Shown one piece after another: positions 35,018 through 43,538 of a DNA stretch of 64,000 nt (position 1 is its first letter; each line of letters starts with the position of its first letter). Below the pieces are notes generated by a model. That model saw only the letters and a list, made by a program, of their open reading frames with translations, was not told the DNA's origin and made no database searches. The position numbers and the translations under genes are program-made. This DNA comes from 1-14-2-50-31-20 sp964617555 (GTDB lineage Bacteria > Bacteroidota > Ignavibacteria > Ignavibacteriales > Melioribacteraceae): the NCBI GenBank assembly GCA_964617555.1, contig CAZTYP010000015.1:1-64000 (forward strand), written 5' to 3'.

Positions 35018-36181
35018 ATGAAAAACTTTATAATCATATTGCTCGATGGTGTCGGGGTTGGTGAGTTGCCCGATGCCGCTAACTACGGGGATGTAGGAAG
35101 TAACACTCTGGGAAATTTGTCAAAAGCAGTCGGGGGACTTAATTTACCGAATCTTCAAAAATTAGGCCTTGGTAATATTATTGATATTCTCGGAGTCCCT
35201 CTTACCACAACCCCTGAAGCCTCTTACGGGAAAATGACCGAGAAAGCTCCGGGGAAAGATTCGGTTTCGGGGCATTGGGAAATTTCCGGACTGGAGATAG
35301 ACTTTGATTTCCCATATTACCCAAACGGATTTCCCGACTATATTATTAACAAATTTTTAAAACTTACAGGTTTTAGTGGTGTTCTCGGAAACAAAGCTGC
35401 TTCCGGTACGGAAATAATTAATGAGCTTGGGGATGAGCATGTTAGAACAGGCTTTCCTATTATTTACACTTCCGCCGATTCGGTTTTTCAAATTGCTGCA
35501 CACGAAAAAGTAATTCAGTTGGAAAGGCTTTATGAAATTTGTAAAATTGCTCGTGAAAAAGTTTTTATAGGGAAAGACAGAATCGGTAGAATAATTGCAC
35601 GCCCGTTTTTAGGAAACAACGGTAATTACAGCCGAACAACAAACAGAAAAGACTATGCGGTTTCGCCACCCGACGATACGATAATGGACTTGTTAAAAAA
35701 AGAAGGATTTGAAACAATAGCCATTGGTAAAATAAATGACTTATTCAATCATCGAGGTATTACTGTTCCCGTTAAAACCAAATCTAATATGGAAGGAATA
35801 ATAAAAATAATTGATTCCGTTGAATCTTTTTCTAACTCTTTTATTTTTGCTAACCTTGTGGATTTTGATGTATATTACGGCCACAGAAATGATGTACAGG
35901 GTTTTGCAAATGCACTTACTGAGTTTGATAAAAAGTTGCCGGATATACTCAAACCGCTTGACGAAAGCGATACACTTATTATTACTGCCGATCATGGTAA
36001 CGACCCTACAACGCCCAGTACCGATCATAGCAGAGAATACGTGCCGCTTTTGTATTATCGGAAAGCTGCTAAAGGAATAAATTTGGGGATAAGAAAAACT
36101 TTTGCCGATATCGGCAAATCCGCTGCCGAATTTTTTTCCATTCGAAATAACTTAAAAGGGAACTCCTTTTTGCATCGTTAA
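35018..36181 (+). CDS. deoB: Phosphopentomutase
   Basis: A 387-residue Mn-dependent enzyme that interconverts (deoxy)ribose 1-phosphate and 5-phosphate, linking nucleoside salvage to the pentose phosphate pathway. An alkaline-phosphatase-fold protein: IILLDGVGVGELPDA holds the first metal ligand, APGKDSVSGHWEI the substrate region, and TADHGNDPTTPSTDHSREY the C-terminal metal ligands. Only 4 bases separate it from the GAF protein gene, so the two are probably co-transcribed. Confidence 0.95.
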   Translation: MKNFIIILLDGVGVGELPDAANYGDVGSNTLGNLSKAVGGLNLPNLQKLGLGNIIDILGVPLTTTPEASYGKMTEKAPGKDSVSGHWEISGLEIDFDFPYYPNGFPDYIINKFLKLTGFSGVLGNKAASGTEIINELGDEHVRTGFPIIYTSADSVFQIAAHEKVIQLERLYEICKIAREKVFIGKDRIGRIIARPFLGNNGNYSRTTNRKDYAVSPPDDTIMDLLKKEGFETIAIGKINDLFNHRGITVPVKTKSNMEGIIKIIDSVESFSNSFIFANLVDFDVYYGHRNDVQGFANALTEFDKKLPDILKPLDESDTLIITADHGNDPTTPSTDHSREYVPLLYYRKAAKGINLGIRKTFADIGKSAAEFFSIRNNLKGNSFLHR

Positions 36182-36294
36182 GTATAAAGATAAATTTGTA
36201 TAATTTATTTTAAAATTATAGTTTGGTAAATAGTCTCTGTAATTTTCTTTTCTGTTCAAGTAAAACTAATAACAACAATAAAGCGGAGTCTCCG

Positions 36295-37149
36295 ATGAAG
36301 ATTTCCAAACAATTTACTAATCATGATAGTAAAGCTCTGGATAGATATTTACTTGAAATTAGTAAAGTGGAGTTGCTTACTCAGAACGAAGAGATTGAAC
36401 TTGCCAAAAGGATAAAAAAAGGAGATGAAGAAGCACTCAAAAAACTTGTTAACGCTAATCTTAGATTTGTTGTTACGGTTGCAAAGCAATATCAAAATCA
36501 AGGGCTTTCATTAGGAGATTTAATTAATGAAGGCAATATAGGGTTAATTAAAGCGGCAAAAAGATTTGATGAAACACGAGGATTTAAATTTATTTCATAT
36601 GCCGTTTGGTGGATTCGTCAATCAATCTTGCAAGCCCTTGGAGAACAAGGCAGAATTGTAAGACTTCCACTTAACCGCATTGGAATTATGACAAAAATTA
36701 AGAATATAGATTCTGCCTTTGAACAAGAATACGGAAGAAAACCTTCCGCCGAAGAAATTGCGGAAGAATTAAAAAAAGAAGATGATGAAATATCCGAAGC
36801 CGTTCAATTCTTAGGGAAAAATGTTTCGCTTGATGCACCGCTTAAGGAGGGTGAGGAAAATAGCCTTTTGGCACTTCTTTCCAATAATGTTCAACAATCG
36901 CCTGATAACAACGCGTTGAACGAGTCCTTAAAAAAAGAGATTGACGAGATATTGAATTCGCTTAGTAGGCGTGAATCCGATGTAATAAAACTCTATTTCG
37001 GATTGGATAGCGATTACGCTTTAACCCTGGAGGACATTGGGGAAAGGTTCCATTTAACACGCGAAAGAGTACGACAAATAAAAGAGAAAGCGATTAGAAG
37101 GTTGCGACATAAAAAGCGTGCAAAAAGATTGAGAAAATATTTAGGTTAA
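36295..37149 (+). CDS. rpoD: Primary-type RNA polymerase sigma factor (short form)
   Basis: A 284-residue sigma70-family protein that lacks the long region 1.1 and the non-conserved insert of Escherichia coli RpoD. Region 1.2 is ALDRYLLEISKVELL, region 2 includes NEGNIGLIKAAKRFDETRGF and AVWWIRQSI, region 3 lies near GRKPSAEEIAEELKKE, and region 4 has the helix-turn-helix LTLEDIGERFHLTRERVRQI. Such short housekeeping sigma factors are usual in Bacteroidota and Chlorobiota. ATG 36295 after GCGGAG is chosen; the frame is open further upstream but the added residues are not sigma-like. Whether it is the primary sigma or a second group 2 copy needs the rest of the genome. Confidence 0.88.
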   Translation: MKISKQFTNHDSKALDRYLLEISKVELLTQNEEIELAKRIKKGDEEALKKLVNANLRFVVTVAKQYQNQGLSLGDLINEGNIGLIKAAKRFDETRGFKFISYAVWWIRQSILQALGEQGRIVRLPLNRIGIMTKIKNIDSAFEQEYGRKPSAEEIAEELKKEDDEISEAVQFLGKNVSLDAPLKEGEENSLLALLSNNVQQSPDNNALNESLKKEIDEILNSLSRRESDVIKLYFGLDSDYALTLEDIGERFHLTRERVRQIKEKAIRRLRHKKRAKRLRKYLG

Positions 37150-37157
37150 TTTTAAGT

Positions 37158-37802
37158 ATGGTAAGATTAATATTATTGTTAATTGCCGTTTCTATACTTG
37201 CCACAGCTTGTTCATCTTCTTCAATGGGCAAACGATATGGCTTTCCCGAGGTAAAAGAAGATGTTTCGAAGTTACACTATTCGCGGTTTACTTCTGAAAA
37301 TGATTCAAGTCTTTATAAAAGCGAGTTTGACGAAGAGCCGGTTGAAGATCACCCTGTAAATGTTAAAAAAATTATTAATAAAAAAGAAGAAAAATTATCT
37401 GATGTTAAAGACCTTTCGGATAAAGAAAAACTGATGTTGGAAATTGTTCGCTACTTGAACACGCCTTATCTGTATGGGGGCAGTGATAATAGCGGTATCG
37501 ATTGCTCAGCATTTACTCAGAATGTTTTTATGAAATCGTTGGGTGTAAAATTACCGCGTAGAGCAAGCGAACAATATCGTAGTGGTAGAAAGGTGTCTTC
37601 CAAGGAAAAATTGGAAGAAGGAGATTTACTTTTTTTCGATACTACCAAAAACAGTTATCCAGGGCATGTTGGAATTTATATAGGAGAAGATTTATTTGCG
37701 CATGCAAGTTTTTCCAAAGGGGTAACAATTTCTTCTCTCCAAAGTTCATATTTTAAAAAAAGATATGTAGGAGCAAGAAGAGTTGCCGTGTTTAATAAAT
37801 AA
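37158..37802 (+). CDS. NlpC/P60 family peptidoglycan hydrolase, lipoprotein
   Basis: A 214-residue secreted cell-wall endopeptidase. The N-terminal hydrophobic segment ends LATAC, so C18 is the likely lipidated residue. A charged linker (19-90) leads to an NlpC/P60 domain with TPYLYGGSDNSGIDCSAF (catalytic C116), YPGHVGIYIG (H170) and FAHAS (H182). This family cuts gamma-D-glutamyl-diaminopimelate links in peptide stems. It follows the sigma factor by 8 bases. Confidence 0.9.
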   Translation: MVRLILLLIAVSILATACSSSSMGKRYGFPEVKEDVSKLHYSRFTSENDSSLYKSEFDEEPVEDHPVNVKKIINKKEEKLSDVKDLSDKEKLMLEIVRYLNTPYLYGGSDNSGIDCSAFTQNVFMKSLGVKLPRRASEQYRSGRKVSSKEKLEEGDLLFFDTTKNSYPGHVGIYIGEDLFAHASFSKGVTISSLQSSYFKKRYVGARRVAVFNK

Positions 37803-37810
37803 GGTCAAAC

Positions 37811-38290
37811 GTGAACAAACAAGAATTTTCCGAATTAATTAAGGAAGATAAATATCAAGTTTTTTTATTTGCTTCACCGGTTCCTATACCGTTTAATTTT
37901 GCAGTTCACACATGGTTTGTTATTAATTTGAAAGGTGAAATTAATAGATGGGAATTCGGCAAATTTAAGGGGAGTCCGTATCCGAACGGAATAGGGGTGT
38001 TGAAGAATTTTTTTTTACCCACAGAAGGAATGAATAAATTTTTCTGGAAAAGTTCTCCCAGATTTGATTCCGAATTACTTAATTTTATTGAGGGTGGCGA
38101 GAATAGTTTGGCTAAAGAGATGTGTTTTTTTATTGAGAAGAATGCAAAATTATATTCGCTACGAAATAAATATATTTTAACCGGACCGAACTCCAATACC
38201 TTTACCCAATGGATATTAAATAAATTTCCTAAAACAGATTTCAAACTTCCGCTAAATGCAATAGGGAAAGGTAATAACTCGATTTTGTAA
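37811..38290 (+). CDS. DUF3750-like protein
   Basis: A 159-residue soluble protein with no signal peptide. The C-terminal block TGPNSNTFTQWIL and LPLNAIGKG resembles the conserved end of the DUF3750 family, whose role is unknown; this assignment is from memory of the motif, not a search. HTWFVINLKGEINRWEFGKF lies in the first half. The conserved Asn and Ser residues, and the layout of an NlpC-like or permuted papain-like fold, would fit a hydrolase, but this is a guess. The start is GTG at 37811, 8 bases after the NlpC/P60 gene. It converges with the next gene. Confidence 0.65.
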   Translation: MNKQEFSELIKEDKYQVFLFASPVPIPFNFAVHTWFVINLKGEINRWEFGKFKGSPYPNGIGVLKNFFLPTEGMNKFFWKSSPRFDSELLNFIEGGENSLAKEMCFFIEKNAKLYSLRNKYILTGPNSNTFTQWILNKFPKTDFKLPLNAIGKGNNSIL

Positions 38291-38342
38291 ATTATTCCTT
38301 TCCCTATCGGCAAAAAAGGGACAACAACTTTGTTCGTCTTGG

Positions 38343-38798
38343 TTATTTTAATGATGCTTTTGCTTTTTTAATTGTTTCCGAAACAATTTTGCCCATTATT
38401 TCGCTTACTTTTTTAGACATCGGAACAATGTCTATTTCGGGAAACATCATGCTTACCATCCACGGTTTTAATTTCATATAGCGTAGTGTTGTTTCACCGT
38501 TTTTATGGGATACTATAATACTTTTTGGCATCATTACACCCATATCCAAGCTCATATCATAAATTGCTTTGTGAGATTTTTCCGCATTGCATATTTGGAC
38601 AACTTTGTATTCGAAATCATCATCAACCGGGAGTCCTTTTTTCTTATATGTTTCTTTAAAGTTATGAGAAATCAATACGGAAAAGTTGTTCTCTTTTACA
38701 ACTTCCGATAAAGTTTCAATTATAACATCAAAGGGGATATTTGTTTTATGAACTTCTACAATATCACCCATTAACCATTTTGAAATTGCTTTTTTCAT
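38343..38798 (-). CDS. DUF302 domain protein
   Basis: A 151-residue protein. VVQICNAEKSHKAI and MGVMMPKSIIVSHKNGET are the hallmarks of DUF302 (COG3439 type), a small alpha/beta domain of unknown role often found near redox and stress genes. No signal peptide is seen. It is the last gene of the minus-strand group, 23 bases after the barrel gene, with the ribosome binding site AGGAAGG before its ATG. Confidence 0.85.
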   Translation of the reverse strand: MKKAISKWLMGDIVEVHKTNIPFDVIIETLSEVVKENNFSVLISHNFKETYKKKGLPVDDDFEYKVVQICNAEKSHKAIYDMSLDMGVMMPKSIIVSHKNGETTLRYMKLKPWMVSMMFPEIDIVPMSKKVSEIMGKIVSETIKKAKASLK

Positions 38799-38821
38799 TT
38801 TACCTTCCTGTTTAATTTAAA

Positions 38822-40195
38822 TTAAAATGCTAATCGTCCTTCTAAACGAACTGTATAAAATTCTTTTGGTAGTGCATCTGTTTGAACTCTACTACCTATT
38901 AGTGTTGCCTTAAGATGATTGTTGAAAACTAAAATTCCAAATTCAATATTTTGTTCATTTGTATTTGGTGAGTCAATTTGTCCCACGGCTTTTAATGCCA
39001 TTCTGAATTTTAATGTTCCGGGGAAGCGGTGCTTAATTGCTGCTTGCCATAAAGGGAAATTGGCAGCATCAAGCCTCATTATTTCTCCTAAAAACAAATT
39101 ACTGAAAAGTGGTTGAAAAATCGCATTATCGTCAATATCATATTTACCGATAAATGCTCCGCTAAATTTGGTGTTGGAAGCATTGTTCCAGGTAATACTT
39201 TCGCCGAGTTTAAAAATATAAACCATTGTGTTATTACCTGTCATACTTTGATATACCGGTCCAGTTTGGAAAAACAAACCATGGGCAATTTGAAAATCGA
39301 ATAATGCCCCCACATAAAATTTGTTATCCGGAATATAATTATTTTTTCCGAATTCATCGTATAAAATAACTCCGATATTGCTGAGCATAATAAAGGGTTC
39401 ATTATTTTCCTTTGCAAAGTCATCGGCATCGCCGGAAAATTCGTTAAAGTCGTGGTTTACATGAAAATCATCTTCGTTATTTTCAAAATCACTATCCTCC
39501 ATAGAAGTAAAATTATCATCGGAAGTGTTGGGTTCCTCAGCCGTATAATGAGGATTCCAGTTAATCACCAATCCCGCTAAATTTGTTTCGCCTATTTTTT
39601 TACCGATTTTTTCCGTATAATCAGGGTTAATAATCCCGTATAAATGACGGTTAGCACAAAATTGTCCCATACGTGCAAAGTTTTTTAATACGGTTCCGCC
39701 ACGTACATTAAAATTGAAAGCTCCGAATTCCTTATCGGCACTAACTCCGAGTACTCTTTCGTCAACAAGAAAAAAATCGCCCAAACGGGTTTCGTGCAAG
39801 CCTATTTTAAGATTTAAATTTTTCCCTGCATAACTATAAAAAAACTGTCGCACGCCCAAATGTCTGTTTGTTAATTTTTTATCATTAACAAGAGCGGAGT
39901 TTCCCCAATTTTTATATCCTCCTTCAAGATAAATATGATTTGTTTCTGCAAAGCTGAATTCCAGTGCTCCAAGCAACATTCCGCCGTTTAACTTTGCATT
40001 ATCTAAAGTATCGTAAGGACTTGTCATAATTCCGGGTGCCATTGTTCCTTCAACAGCCCAAGTAAAAGGGGAATTTTCCGTAAAAGGGGTGAGGTGTGCT
40101 CCAAGCATACTGCGGCATTCCATTTGAGCATTAACGGAATTATTTACAAGAAAGGAAAACGCTAACAAAGAGAATATAATTGTAATTTTTTTCAT
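38822..40195 (-). CDS. Predicted outer-membrane beta-barrel with acidic Phe-rich loop
   Basis: A 457-residue exported protein with a signal peptide (cut near residues 23/24, VNA-Q). Alternating hydrophobic strands and a C-terminal VRLEGRLAF (ending in Phe) indicate an outer-membrane barrel. I do not recognise the family. Residues 219-266 form an acidic loop rich in D, E and N with phenylalanines at 229, 237, 244, 250, 253 and 260 (for example EDDF, DADDF). A similar segment lies in the polyferredoxin encoded 4 bases upstream. No CXXCH haem motif is present. Its ribosome binding site GGAGG lies within the last codons of the polyferredoxin gene, so the two are translationally linked. Confidence 0.75.
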   Translation of the reverse strand: MKKITIIFSLLAFSFLVNNSVNAQMECRSMLGAHLTPFTENSPFTWAVEGTMAPGIMTSPYDTLDNAKLNGGMLLGALEFSFAETNHIYLEGGYKNWGNSALVNDKKLTNRHLGVRQFFYSYAGKNLNLKIGLHETRLGDFFLVDERVLGVSADKEFGAFNFNVRGGTVLKNFARMGQFCANRHLYGIINPDYTEKIGKKIGETNLAGLVINWNPHYTAEEPNTSDDNFTSMEDSDFENNEDDFHVNHDFNEFSGDADDFAKENNEPFIMLSNIGVILYDEFGKNNYIPDNKFYVGALFDFQIAHGLFFQTGPVYQSMTGNNTMVYIFKLGESITWNNASNTKFSGAFIGKYDIDDNAIFQPLFSNLFLGEIMRLDAANFPLWQAAIKHRFPGTLKFRMALKAVGQIDSPNTNEQNIEFGILVFNNHLKATLIGSRVQTDALPKEFYTVRLEGRLAF

Positions 40196-40199
40196 CTTA

Positions 40200-41282
40200 T
40201 TATTTAACCTCCAGTTTTTTTATTCCTTTAAGTATTATTTTGTTTTGATGTTCTTTTGAATTTTTAAATGGTCCTATGCTTTTTATTCTACAATCGTTCA
40301 TACACTCACCACACATAATACATTCCTGGTTGTCAAGTTTAGATGTTTGTCCTTCGCGTGTAATTGCATTTATTTGACAAGAAGTATTACATGTTTTGCA
40401 TCCCGCACAAGAGTTTGTAATCCCAAGAACGGAAGCACCGGGCAATTTCGTGATCCAACCGAATATTAATCCCGCAGGACAAGCCATTTTACAAAACGGA
40501 CGGTAAATAAACAATGAACTTACCAGTACTATTGCAAGTAAAATATAGCCTGTAATATTAGGGGAGTAGAGATTAAAGATAACTTTGAACGGACCTATTT
40601 TACTCCACTCAATTCCTTGCGTAATTGTTAGTTGCAATAAAAGAATAACCAATATTACGTAACGGATAATCCTCATAATTTTTTGAGCTTTTTCCGTTTG
40701 CAATATTTTGATTTTACCTATGTATAAAAACTCCTGAATGGCACCGAGGTAACAAACCCAACCGCAAAATACTTTACCGTAAAGATAGGTTAAAATCAAT
40801 ACTCCGAGGAACAAAACAATGGCAGTCCATTTGGTTGTTGCCCCTATTATAAATAAGTAAAGATTTTGGAAACTGGAAATAATGCCGGGGCCTCCTCTGT
40901 AAAAACCCAAAATTACAACCGTACCAAGTAAAAAGAGAGGGCGCAATTTCCTTGTTTTTTCGTGTCGGACAAAGATTCCGGCAAGGAGGGTAAAGAATAA
41001 AATTCCGACAGCCCAATTAAAACGATTCCAGTTTGTTTTGGGTACGAAAGCAACATCTGTTTCGGTATCGGTAAAGGTCCCGAATTCATCTTCGCCACCT
41101 TCTTCAAATTCGGTGTCATCAGTTGAACTGAATTCATCTTCCGCAAACTCATCTGAAGTAGTTTCAAATTCGTTTGTAACGGATGTTGCTTTTGTTAAAG
41201 TATCAGAAACCGATTTTTCTTGTGCAAAGTTAACAAACGATGTAAATAATAGCGCAATTAATAATAATAGAAATTTTTTCAT
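40200..41282 (-). CDS. NapH/NosR-like membrane polyferredoxin with exported acidic segment
   Basis: A 360-residue inner-membrane iron-sulfur protein. Residues 1-20 look like a signal peptide. Residues 38-77 are acidic with phenylalanines at 39, 46, 51, 59, 67 and 70. Then come about five or six membrane helices, with CGWVCYLGAIQEFL (C173, C177) and CKMACPAGLIFGW (C264, C268), the paired motifs of the NapH/NosR/CcoG family. Two ferredoxin-type 4Fe-4S sites follow: C292, C295, C298, C302 and C321, C324, C327, C331. The family passes electrons from the quinone pool or cytoplasm across the membrane. The partner is unknown; adjacent genes encode a small secreted Cys protein and a barrel. Confidence 0.88.
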   Translation of the reverse strand: MKKFLLLLIALLFTSFVNFAQEKSVSDTLTKATSVTNEFETTSDEFAEDEFSSTDDTEFEEGGEDEFGTFTDTETDVAFVPKTNWNRFNWAVGILFFTLLAGIFVRHEKTRKLRPLFLLGTVVILGFYRGGPGIISSFQNLYLFIIGATTKWTAIVLFLGVLILTYLYGKVFCGWVCYLGAIQEFLYIGKIKILQTEKAQKIMRIIRYVILVILLLQLTITQGIEWSKIGPFKVIFNLYSPNITGYILLAIVLVSSLFIYRPFCKMACPAGLIFGWITKLPGASVLGITNSCAGCKTCNTSCQINAITREGQTSKLDNQECIMCGECMNDCRIKSIGPFKNSKEHQNKIILKGIKKLEVK

Positions 41283-41321
41283 TGTAGTTAATCTTTTATT
41301 AAAAAATTAGTTAATGCAATC

Positions 41322-41714
41322 TTATTTAGTAGTGTTAATATCAAGTTTAAGTGAACCGAATCCGCCATCTTTATCGCATTCACGGATTGCGTTAATTATT
41401 GCTTCGTTTTTAGTTTTTTCCGTAATAACAATTTTAAGTTTTCGTTCAAAATCCATCGAGGAAAGTTGTTTCCATTTGGTTGCCCCAATTACCTTAATTC
41501 CGTTTAATTTAAATTGTGTTTTTTTTATTGCAACGGGACAACTACGGTGTGTAAGCGCAACATGGACTTTTACAATTAATTTGTCTCCGGGATTATATAT
41601 TTCCTTTTTTCCCTTAAGAATTTCAAACTCAATTTCGCATGCCTCTGCTTTTTGTGGTGTTATTGCAAGTAAAAAAGCAACAAAGAGAATTGATAAAAGC
41701 CATTTTAGTTTCAT
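41322..41714 (-). CDS. Small secreted cysteine-containing protein of unknown function
   Basis: A 130-residue exported protein. The signal peptide ends AEA before C26, so the mature chain probably starts CEIEFEILKGKKEIYNPGD. Other cysteines lie in THRSCPVAI and IRECDKDGGFGSLKL. The mature part looks like a beta-sandwich with a PGDKLIVKVHV strand. I do not recognise the family. The gene lies 39 bases before the polyferredoxin gene and 82 after the DUF2147 gene, with GGAGAT before its ATG. A periplasmic redox partner of the polyferredoxin is possible but unproven. Confidence 0.75.
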   Translation of the reverse strand: MKLKWLLSILFVAFLLAITPQKAEACEIEFEILKGKKEIYNPGDKLIVKVHVALTHRSCPVAIKKTQFKLNGIKVIGATKWKQLSSMDFERKLKIVITEKTKNEAIINAIRECDKDGGFGSLKLDINTTK

Positions 41715-41796
41715 TTTTTATCTCCAATAATTAGTAAATATTAACTTACCATAATCTTAAATAATAAAATTTTATCAAACAGATTCTGATTTAAAT

Positions 41797-42279
41797 TTAT
41801 CCTTTAAAATTGGTTTTATTTAAAAACGCATCTTTATTAATTTTTGTTAATTCAATAGTTAGTGAAAAAATGAATATTGATATTTTAATATTTAAATGGT
41901 TTTTGTCGATTAAAATAAATTCCGGTTCTACTTCTCTCCCTTTTTTCGGAGCGTAAAAAGTACCGCCGTCCCATCTGTTTTCTCCCTGATATTTAAATCC
42001 GGTCATAACTTGTAATCCTTCTACGGGGCGGTTACGTAAACTATCAATCGGATTTTCTTTATCTTTGAGGGGAGAGCCATCCTTTTCTTTTTCCTGCATC
42101 CAAATAATTTTACCGTTGTATAAATTTCCGTCCTTGTATATTTCAATAATTCCCTCGTTATCGGGCATAAGCCATGTGCCGATAATTGCATCTGCTTCCG
42201 ATTTTCTGTTTTGTGCCGAAAGCGATTGAAAGATTAATAGAAATATTATCCCTTGGATTACAAATATATTTTTTATCAT
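41797..42279 (-). CDS. DUF2147 family secreted protein
   Basis: A 160-residue exported protein with a signal peptide ending near LSAQ. The mature domain has IIGTWLMPDNEGIIEIYKDG, NGKIIWMQEKEKDG, LRNRPVEGLQVMTGFKY and WDGGTFYAPKKG, the conserved blocks of DUF2147, a small beta-barrel domain thought to bind lipid-like ligands. It is 10 bases after the DUF1302-like gene and closes the tight five-gene set led by the MMPL transporter. Confidence 0.86.
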   Translation of the reverse strand: MIKNIFVIQGIIFLLIFQSLSAQNRKSEADAIIGTWLMPDNEGIIEIYKDGNLYNGKIIWMQEKEKDGSPLKDKENPIDSLRNRPVEGLQVMTGFKYQGENRWDGGTFYAPKKGREVEPEFILIDKNHLNIKISIFIFSLTIELTKINKDAFLNKTNFKG

Positions 42280-42289
42280 TTTATCCTTA

Positions 42290-43525
42290 TTAGAAACTGT
42301 AAATTATTTTTCCGTAAACCATATCGTTTTTGTCAAACTGCCCGAATTGTCCTTCGGAACCCGTAAAGATGTTACCACCGAATTGCAAATTAATCGCATC
42401 GGACAAGTCGTATAGAATTCTGGGACGTAATAAAGCATCGTTGTATTCGAAATCGTAATACATAAAAAATTCCAAGTCCAATGTTTCGTTCAGCATTGAA
42501 TAACGGGCAAGGAATGTTGCCATGTTATTAGCATCGTCGTGAAAAAGAGGATTGGGTTTAATAATATTCTCATAATCAATAATTGCTTTTTGAATAAATT
42601 GCATACTGATATTTATATCGAAAAGCGTAAAATCGGTTCCGAGCATATAATGAATATAATCTTTTTTTATAACTCCGTTATTTACCCGGGCATTGATGGT
42701 GTTAAAATATTTCCCGGAATAATATGCAGCTTCGCCACGGAAGACAAAGGGCCCGAGAGTTGTACTGAAACTTCCGCCTGCCAAAGATAAACGATTATGT
42801 TCGGGAGTAATAATCAAATTAAATCCGCCGCTGCCGTTAGGTGTAAAAGAAGAATACATTGTCGGGTCATCGTCCCACATATAACCACCCATTATTTCAA
42901 AATCGACATACTCGGTTAATGCGGAATATTTGAGGAAAAATTCACTGTTTTCTAATGATGGTTTTACATCACGTTTGGAATTATCTATCACAGGCGGTAT
43001 AGGAAAATCCGGCATTATTGACCATGGAGAATTTATTCCAGCATATTTTGTTGGAGTAAATACAGGTAACCAGACAGCTTCTATTGTATTATCGCCAATG
43101 TAGTAGTCAAATTTTGCTCCTACTACTCCGATTCGAATTTCGTCAAATTCCGGCAATAAAAATTGAAAAAGATTTTTCGGAGAAACAATGTCGGTAATAA
43201 AAACGCCGTCGGCTTTTCCCCAAACAATTTGTTGTTTACCGAGTCGTAAATCAAAATTATCAAAATATAAATCGATGTATGCTTCGCGCAATCTGAAAGT
43301 AAGGCTGTCGAAGTTATCGTGATAAATCATAGGATTAACTTTGAAGGCATAACTATCAAGGCGATTTTCGAAATTTAAATTAAATGTGTTTTGTAAAATC
43401 ACAAAATCGGTAGAGCCGTTTCCTACAAGCATACCGGAATAATTTCTTACATAACCCGAAAAATCAATTACCTGAGAAAAAGCAATTTGGGTTGAAAGCA
43501 GTATCATAAAAATTATTTTTTTCAT
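42290..43525 (-). CDS. DUF1302-like outer-membrane protein
   Basis: A 411-residue exported barrel with a signal peptide ending FSQ (residues 1-18). It has FDLRLGKQQIVWGKADGVFI and DIVSPKNLFQF, blocks seen in DUF1302-type barrels, and a C-terminal strand MVYGKIIYSF ending in Phe. In other bacteria such barrels are encoded with MMPL/RND transporters and LolA-fold proteins, as here. It is predicted to be the outer-membrane channel of the system. Thirteen bases after the phospholipase-like gene, with AGAGG before its ATG. Confidence 0.8.
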   Translation of the reverse strand: MKKIIFMILLSTQIAFSQVIDFSGYVRNYSGMLVGNGSTDFVILQNTFNLNFENRLDSYAFKVNPMIYHDNFDSLTFRLREAYIDLYFDNFDLRLGKQQIVWGKADGVFITDIVSPKNLFQFLLPEFDEIRIGVVGAKFDYYIGDNTIEAVWLPVFTPTKYAGINSPWSIMPDFPIPPVIDNSKRDVKPSLENSEFFLKYSALTEYVDFEIMGGYMWDDDPTMYSSFTPNGSGGFNLIITPEHNRLSLAGGSFSTTLGPFVFRGEAAYYSGKYFNTINARVNNGVIKKDYIHYMLGTDFTLFDINISMQFIQKAIIDYENIIKPNPLFHDDANNMATFLARYSMLNETLDLEFFMYYDFEYNDALLRPRILYDLSDAINLQFGGNIFTGSEGQFGQFDKNDMVYGKIIYSF

Positions 43526-43538
43526 TTTTACCTCTTAA

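Noticed and set aside
36205..36225. ATAGTTTG before the sigma factor gene as a Bacteroidota TAnnTTTG promoter
   Set aside because: The spacing and the first two bases do not fit the TAnnTTTG motif and no upstream TTTG element is at the right distance.
38291..38342. Bidirectional terminator between the DUF3750-like and DUF302 genes
   Set aside because: The best pairing around GACAACAACTTTGTTCGTC gives only short, mismatched stems.
38822..40195. MtrB/PioB-type porin for extracellular electron transfer
   Set aside because: No CXXCH haem motifs occur in this or neighbouring proteins, and the N-terminus lacks the MtrB CXXC motif.
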